A stretch of 64,000 nt of DNA from Candidatus Eiseniibacteriota bacterium. GTDB taxonomy: Bacteria > Eisenbacteria > RBG-16-71-46 > CAIMUX01. Within the stretch, counting starts at the first letter, position 1, and every line of letters begins with the position of its first letter. The notes beneath the pieces were generated by a model. That model did no database searches and was not told where the DNA came from. It saw only the letters and a program-made list of their open reading frames with translations. The position numbers and the translations under genes are program-made. The stretch covers positions 1 to 64,000 of the forward strand of contig JACKCR010000005.1 in assembly GCA_020633975.1 (NCBI GenBank), in the 5' to 3' direction. This document shows, one piece after another, positions 63,801 to 64,000 of this stretch.

Positions 63801-64000
63801 GGAATTCCGGTCGCGCCCGTGAGGTTGGTCACGAGCAGAACCGAAGAGAAGCTTCCCGGAATGGCCGGGGACACGTCACCGTCGACCGCGCCACCAAAGA
63901 GACCACCAGCGTCGACGTCGACGTCGAAGTGATCAGCGAAGGTGCCCGTGATCGAGGCCGGATCGACCGGATCGCTCATGACGAGCCAGAGCGCGTCGTC
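48851..64000 (-). CDS. Giant secreted multidomain protein with calcium-loop and Ig-like repeats, 5' end outside window
   Basis: An uninterrupted frame of more than 5,040 codons runs to the right edge; the ATG at 63979 is internal because the frame stays open upstream. The protein is very acidic. Repeats of about 90-120 residues follow an Ig/cadherin-like pattern ending in phrases such as YFRARATDEFGNT or GNYLVKAIAIDETNQ, then a D-x-x-x-P start of the next unit. More than ten EF-hand/dockerin-like Asp loops are visible (DDDGDGFIDEDDVNGNGKYD, VDLNEDDQRDIDEIE, DVNGNGEFDAGD). The C-terminus (YPNPFNPADGMDATITFDL, then VRIYDFGGNYVTTI and GTYFARVIATDG) is a FlgD-Ig/T9SS-like sorting module. Probably an adhesin or surface fibre. 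Confidence 0.88.
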   Translation of the reverse strand, partial: DDALWLVMSDPVDPASITGTFADHFDVDVDAGGLFGGAVDGDVSPAIPGSFSSVLLVTNLTGATGIPGGADVIADHSGVSGTALLDYQGDEGLTNAVAIERGPGMLRASYDDQGTPTRTDDQLIIWINEVMARAAVVTDFVFENIDTGSLADPLVVSTETVNQFTRVIITGWEAGIYPTPGTRIAGALGSAFNGGITGQELASDNFLVIEDESRPYALDITENLDMTYDLWNDGDGVDSVFVAWAESGDDSDQYFMYYSATPVLDDDWMNANLSGAIPLGNLQPYGTDGLIRIGFTVTPGVTQSTDGVVLNIGDQMRVIIAAADFQGNLARIQDNNGAAEFFGPFIVGPLCAPRDFITDASSPAEADSLDWDHDVIHVVGDSLDGMVWHYVYGDAGAVACDADSVVVYDGDDPLADNRLGAIVPNADGSFSPIHLDDADALEVDCIYVFNRQGAEFSTGTQIFFDRQYPEIEGNTATPYPDFVFDPWNPYRIYNDGDYVNIRLLANDGFQDCLLPTPGGGPVSARSSLLHIWADFTNLDMTAGNITGFGTPADSILFTSLGADNVDNDGDWDTFTDIDGNGTWDPGEPLNDDVGLDGVGGTNDPGEGDGEMTFGDPYVDENGDGGYDPGETFLNVNTTADGSSGDYIFDPGEPDLDSQDPDEFGWYELRSTSASVRGTVLQGYPLNNPNPEAALDPFTPVPIYVSDNGIDGAERDGAIDRILPFTDSLPDSNRSLSHLTAHMGGDPERRFVAQLDLREPTHAEITYLANETDLGTDAGTNLIAPGSPTYNLGRFVDFTSESLSDDDVLYSRIRVRPSMGAWIDLTLDPGPDFGSDSDANGDSFPGGMLYDEDADSTAAQANGLDDDEDGQVNEVGEGIDFSDTEVHAAAQDSTSDAAATFGNGLHCQNDYRDNDNDAFFVYDSYANGGLVGGGAVGKIYWYNIDESRTNNFDDDNDGQIDEADEAPENVGYGNGENDDNEDGIADGEAVEVPINTAWSVLAIEDPASTEWAAPVPGPGVTGNSIFVDAAHVLGTRPFAGTDSNTEPFYANALAYGEVVPHAFEVLTNSARTFVSQGYEFSGDADSSATQEFNFFDQHSSENLDFELLTEIYGLAADGTTNHQLRLVAYDKAGNVREPWSEPITFTLDLTAPPATIPGCDEIGDPPADFADVSDDPGIQIFDAGKHPGDYTLTGESDDDAVSMTFEASSDPDFDTIDFTHTDITAPFTAEWPGDGMYNVDNYPAANADTVYFRARATDEFGNTTAEEDLCVLTVIVIDGTEPTATLVQVHTDDDLEDGACVPPDSSIALYAMIEDNDGFDWVGGLDARSGDAGIDDDGDGFIDEDDVNGNGKYDEGIDDAGADNIPGTNDDEWNGSADAGNFGETDDYITNDIVKVVFEYNPVGDVPDAGWLPIETVHGDTFSTGGQTVDWTEPVVATWNTLNLETGDYDVRTWAVDVEGNSSELTAFITTVCIRSEPLRAYIQPEVCAGTTEFDLYAIHYIHDYEIDKVRFEYFHDVDGDNCATDLDVGSSWVTIDLDDEADGRGDAVLYFPSAERIGEGDALEDLAFRAYLNTDLGGGSRYMYWDADHDGYSHRDPVVLDDGDGEYNSGDDDQVIGLDTVIPNGTELTDFADDEFYADAEDDELDPSDWIFRENRLNGDNGVLDLWMVSWDGTGLPEGNYLVKAIAIDETNQEDVIEYTCYDPAGQNPEEIEAVRIDTEEPTADFVTITLPDGSVLDTTDDDLHPYVAGVNDWMMICAEGSDDLAKVLFQISLDGGGTWDVLDVNNDQDWFADLDGEKGFQAEGNDAIVNDINGNFVYDDGIDFVQYQGAFSIPEGWPLRPLVGEDEIDGIDNDGDGEIDEDPLSGDPAADEPGSPEDYDSPFCVFVDIDNLPLWADVNVLFRATGYDFNCDTYRADDNPDILAVIIGENMAPEADIIRAEDNNGDEIDVFPAVMDDNGTACITGEDGMNVFVTAEDITAIVSVDLMYRLDPDCYEDLTFEQLQWQSLSDAGYTVRDSVYPYDFAVDVASMPDGAYEIYPSAIDEGGNFTVAPVNPWEFKKFSNATADFAFVSDPAAVDGAPSAEVAAGDEFTITAELQDPDATSTTAVRFWFAPRQLDESIDPTQVQPIAPYSSEMLEETVLSVEGKCDGVVVMINGTAATCHESLGGVAAPTKFDVTVSGNAIVFGARPDAEDEIYVSYNFGSWQLIESGDEFAPYTVEWTADEGGVPDPADFGWDEADAWDLIAQARFDINGDWLFGGDCDVDETLRSEGNYIKLLDQDRPLVQIWGLNYSAEPRENQDDYPDWNLPGNPLFTCGDDINDDEDWDHAFILSGKETDVFVTAVDQGGGSIESVDLRVTSENPETGDQTIRDYEMTKVGSGVTMIDALTVTFYPEDYTQWDPADIENVILQVSTDGGSTYPYKYEMTAGTDCYQANPRLFVGTTHDYRFQVDLVGDTQDYVLDARNNNGAFFGPLAGDEPDFTSQMIIPDTPFWHVSIDQSSGLAGTQAPFSPHEVHRAVATATDDSGNTGTNLNSGTPGDADEPQGAVVFIYDVEDPVVQSLTLLDELDRPFNTARISPAVDYRIWATVNDSPFEDFNVLRVDWVEFQYSPNQGGIWITIDRDDDTTDGWAIDWAPDDQSDDGYDNDLDGIYDEDDEKISPVWLRAVAKDCGYNVAYGEPVEFMVDAAEPFTCAALPRDGAVFGYSDQITIEGSPEGDWVPSAGTDDIAEVRFQARFSNLYFVDQTYNGVGHAGDYDNGIDEIWIDLNSNDLFDASDEVVYAGADGFASTPDNSGANKWFTLDPTPQDNSDNPWLTGPGSGTYSMVWTPTGSQFTQYGVDGDGGYIDEYVRVRMVAKDTAGNDEQDSTDEIEPCEKLIILNDTADNNPRAFVMAVDDEWVDPIEVFCISGMEEVVVGGSVAHTNAVAHVNLYRITPGGETGLVGIDTNLDDNEFEVLWKADEEAAEGTYVLFATVTDFDDNESDMDDATRINVKIDRAGPSVDYTNWVDAVEYVDDGIVDHSSFAIHPDQDTWDVLFTVHTVDTDVASIELQWRFASDPEGLWRGIDELLDDGDGMFDYEPNLNNELGQAWRYHVENWPDQLLEGGPMHFRALATDQAGNTNALAMLTNAQELTADGNGPSIYDWNDDSVTNQVEVGSTVNFEITLEDDWTDVVVAQLEYSADGGDTWTYYATDNELEGVQIDTGLGLWVANFAWVAPSWVVRDTDYEFRVVAYDTAWNREEITPPHAFTITVEDNAAPDRTKIVDIFAAVNYTADDEDGTPDPSDEHREHDVWADVNGNGEFDAGDILVSEGYDDGVQDPEGDEGIVVVGDECNTFPRWVGESMLTDENDSGNDRQDVKVSDVVTLMARTWADDYGIGNATDDGIATVSFWAWPVDGNDNPTTPILIGKDEVAPSFNGFYNWHLTWNTLERDAVTNDLLFPDGRYKLTASAIDEEGNEEDLGSLDFTNAVIVVDNTAPEATMDLDPATAEFELGPVDVERNEWFTLYSRVLMPGTDTENLTEDDYITWYYKRDRDLNMSASWAMVPPEAGLTPEDGNPDYTRPYSFDVQVGELTAPADTENGLPLAVGELYNFAPAVGDEVCNTTSHIANFGAGHGLTIKIVDTIAPHLEFVEAVRALPTRDGVEYGDDDVIYNPTQIHAQAFESITARLLTGHRDLEYVEFVWRPVGSTDWNLIDADLTGSEDMITWSLGDWDLRTLGAGNWIEVAAVGVDDVGNVDTNPDILRVYVDYEAPSFAMVGPDPENLYWCDYDYVDYGDGYGRIMDLIVNVDRGTEGLHDDVYDVIWEWKLASADSTEWSQFGVASSDDLYDDTLNYYSNTLDLEDLDGSDLYDLRVTVVDEAGNYNRMYQWKRVVDVDHPDYVQVSNISWEGDDTTQDPNDQGQYTDITAGTLVEVFGTASDDEPNLPNYTDPVSGDWYETPVGYMQFQVAVDIGNDGDLNDGEVWRDLGTVQFDPSDLDDISAQTASVYWNTTGLAEGQYFVRVGAKDVCGNPVSGFTWSDPVNVRVTDSEPPVARIVCFDADQQPHGINPPSIVTAYALAESDPSIVDVVFQYNIVDGNEMNDGPSIDEWVNFGISTQETSQDDYTTEAIWSATIDPTQFDDTVTQLWVRALAKDDAGNRYGDNPEDVVPTMLVNLATDMYGAPYFEPAPMGDDVVESVEVMIEGPYVAVLTVKMASATETPRVIGLSEINNPEEYPSEDNPMNYSPGVEDYGLVRSLDDPTVWRGYIDLYDYDWCSNYTFCVTGLDGESGIAKWIDHGMASIKQFDVTNSLGTNGTVRVDAYDGLGMTLDIHPGASMYDGCLLVSPTWAPILTHDEAMYLTPVEDTAYYVEALDGFVDQFLPGYEPMMSISYDESMLPEGASEEDLAVRRWGYSYYDLNSAAGGDVVYGWSMAGLSHVQIDTENNRVNFRVSDLYSYFGGPKAGGYPGGANIFQLFLKNDSAPVLFSSVWPASPYYADWWTDADPVIVTYLREPGGEGIDASEVELLIDGEYWATWLSGEGDADYVRGSGKATLTYVNSDQTVMELVYYHSIFSRDWLTDGTHTLTVRFMSETGEWLDGSQEFHVDRTSPDITFDGGYVSNPDLINAQGYMNPANDRLEVQLKDSGSGILFKPNRPWFLPDFDCDGVIDAGELQYDPLPEYVIGDGDFDWYGDYGQCWIQVDWGVKYDLWWVDLNEDDQRDIDEIEERVLLHQGTADELLPWVTPAPVMGSYDPSSLDPATNTLTVPVPVVGGGVIGDKDVLEVTWYSEKTIEAYNDGPGYQYYCGVDTLNVGGQIYYVYDSDCTYDADSQEMHIYEQGILDWAGNTGSRYVEQRFIVDMSAPSCEIYSPSTTVTPDGNLDIHVVIADDGAGIDDSDIMVTVTNPEGEEVEIMELTIENGTIHGHVHGPLDRGEYTVTVSATDRLGNECVTTRTAKAENAVLAMTQTSAYPNPFNPADGMDATITFDLSKAADVTVRIYDFGGNYVTTIASNDHVESGVATYGWGGEAEDGTDLANGTYFARVIATDGTRTEEKNLKVVLWRE

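Overview
The window is about 64 kb of GC-rich bacterial chromosome. Apart from one gene fragment at the left edge, every gene lies on the minus strand. The envelope proteins suggest a didermic bacterium of the FCB/Fibrobacteres-Latescibacteria-Eisenbacteria-Krumholzibacteria type: a PorV-like barrel fused to an OmpA domain, secreted proteins ending in a PNPF (FlgD-Ig/T9SS-like) sorting domain, and a DNPR-type MurE that implies meso-diaminopimelate peptidoglycan. This placement is inferred from protein features, not from a marker tree. No rRNA, tRNA, CRISPR array or insertion sequence was seen.

Reading in the direction of transcription (right to left), 64000-47110 holds the 3' 15.1 kb of one gigantic gene for a secreted, acidic, calcium-loop-rich multidomain protein. 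It is followed, after a UUCG-type hairpin, by a PorV-TSP3-OmpA fusion. A short type IV pilin-like gene (46815-46429) follows, behind a sigma-54-like promoter.

From 46137 to 26483, seventeen genes are packed with 4-base start/stop overlaps or small gaps. They are a zinc-ribbon/DUF2007 protein, riboflavin synthesis (ribD, ribE, ribBA, ribH), nusB, then an envelope glycan block: methyltransferase, three GT4 or GT2 enzymes, a DUF2723 GT-C protein, nucleotide-sugar epimerase and decarboxylase, polyprenol-phosphate mannose synthase, a GT2 fused to a degenerate polyprenyl glycosylphosphotransferase, a secreted beta-propeller, another GT4 and an RluA-type pseudouridine synthase. An intrinsic terminator at 26193-26220 closes this unit.

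A clear sigma-70 promoter (26143-26171) with a four-repeat MraZ box (26098-26132) then opens the division and cell wall (dcw) cluster. Its order is mraZ, a STAS-like gene, rsmH, ftsL, ftsI (PASTA type), murE, murF, mraY, murD, ftsW, murG, murC, ftsQ, ftsA, ftsZ, a TPR gene, a GT4 gene, a CxxCxGxCC protein and recG. murB and ddl are missing from it. FtsZ and MurG carry unusually long charged, disordered tails.

The left edge (2-1159, plus strand) is the 3' part of an HNH endonuclease gene convergent with recG. Small in-phase or tandem repeats recur at the left end and in murF.
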